A DNA stretch of 14,415 nt from Sherwoodlollariibacterium sp049275655. GTDB lineage: Bacteria; Omnitrophota; Gorgyraeia; Gygaellales; Profunditerraquicolaceae. The translations under genes were made by a program, and so were the position numbers. Position 1 is the first letter of the stretch, and each line of letters starts with the position of its first letter. The DNA lies in the NCBI GenBank assembly GCA_049275655.1, contig JBASUY010000032.1, forward strand, positions 1 through 14,415, given 5' to 3'. Positions 14,310 through 14,415 of this stretch are shown here, in pieces. The notes beneath the pieces were generated by a model. The model ran no database searches and had not been told where the DNA came from. It was given only the letters and a program-made list of their open reading frames with translations.

Positions 14310-14415
14310 CAATCAATCTCTCGGCAATCTCCTCAAAGGATTGCTTGGAATTGCCGTAAAACTCGCTCCATCTATCTTTAGACCAAATCTCAATCCTATT
14401 AGCTACCCCAATAAC
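14302..14415 (-). CDS. mraZ: MraZ transcriptional regulator (C-terminal fragment)
   Basis: The last 37 codons and a TAG stop (14302-14304), cut by the right edge. The reading contains IGVANRIEIWSKDRW and ends SFEEIAERLIDG, the typical C-terminus of MraZ (GxxxxIEIWxxxxW... and FEEIAE). MraZ is a ring-forming AbrB-like DNA-binding protein that, where studied, binds direct repeats in its own promoter and controls the dcw operon; in E. coli its effect is countered by RsmH. The operator would lie upstream and is outside the window. The stop overlaps the chosen rsmH start by 8 bases. Confidence 0.92.
   Translation of the reverse strand, partial: VIGVANRIEIWSKDRWSEFYGNSKQSFEEIAERLIDG

Noticed and set aside
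14298..14312. Alternative rsmH starts at TTG 14310-14312 and ATG 14298-14300
   Set aside because: TTG is one codon upstream of an ATG with better spacing to GAGAG. The inner ATG is possible but would place that motif about 17 bases away.
1..14415. Search for a novel accessory or defence system, mobile element, CRISPR array or tRNA
   Set aside because: Every gene is a recognised dcw member and gaps are at most 22 bases, so there is no room for an additional system.

Overview
The window is one uninterrupted stretch of a bacterial division and cell-wall (dcw) cluster, entirely on the minus strand. It is cut at both ends: the last 37 codons of mraZ lie at the right edge and the first 33 codons of ftsA at the left edge. 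In transcription order (right to left) the genes are mraZ(partial)-rsmH-ftsL(like)-ftsI-murE-murF-mraY-murD-ftsW-murG-murC-murB-ddl-ftsQ-ftsA(partial). Both edge fragments are too short for a normal ORF cut-off and were read directly from the sequence.

The genes cover nearly the whole cytoplasmic and membrane pathway to septal peptidoglycan. MurB completes UDP-MurNAc; MurC, MurD, MurE and MurF add the peptide; Ddl supplies D-Ala-D-Ala. MraY and MurG build lipid I and lipid II. FtsW polymerises glycan, FtsI (PBP3-type) cross-links it, and FtsQ, the FtsL-like protein and FtsA belong to the divisome scaffold. RsmH (16S rRNA methylation) and MraZ (regulator) sit at the head, as is usual. MurA and FtsZ are not in view; ftsZ would be expected beyond the left edge. 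MurE carries the DNPR signature of meso-diaminopimelate-adding enzymes, so a DAP-type wall is predicted.

Packing is extreme. There are only about 74 intergenic bases, gaps of 0-22 bases, six overlaps of 8-35 bases, and no convincing internal promoter or terminator. It looks like one long polycistronic unit whose promoter lies upstream of mraZ, outside the window. No stretch over 300 bases lacks a gene. No RNA genes, mobile elements, CRISPR arrays or long repeats were seen.

Organism: GC is about 40% by eye, with lysine-rich proteins, frequent TTA, ATA and AGG codons, a DAP-type diderm-like gene set, and divergent versions of several motifs. This suggests an uncultured lineage such as Candidatus Omnitrophota or another PVC-like/deep-branching diderm. 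That is inference from general resemblance; no marker gene settles it.

I found no new multi-gene system. The points most worth checking are sequence-level oddities in familiar enzymes: a MurD that lacks the HNxxN segment of its central domain and has Cys in the P-loop, a MurG with altered substrate-loop motifs, a highly divergent FtsL, and many starts without a Shine-Dalgarno sequence beside one very strong one at mraY.
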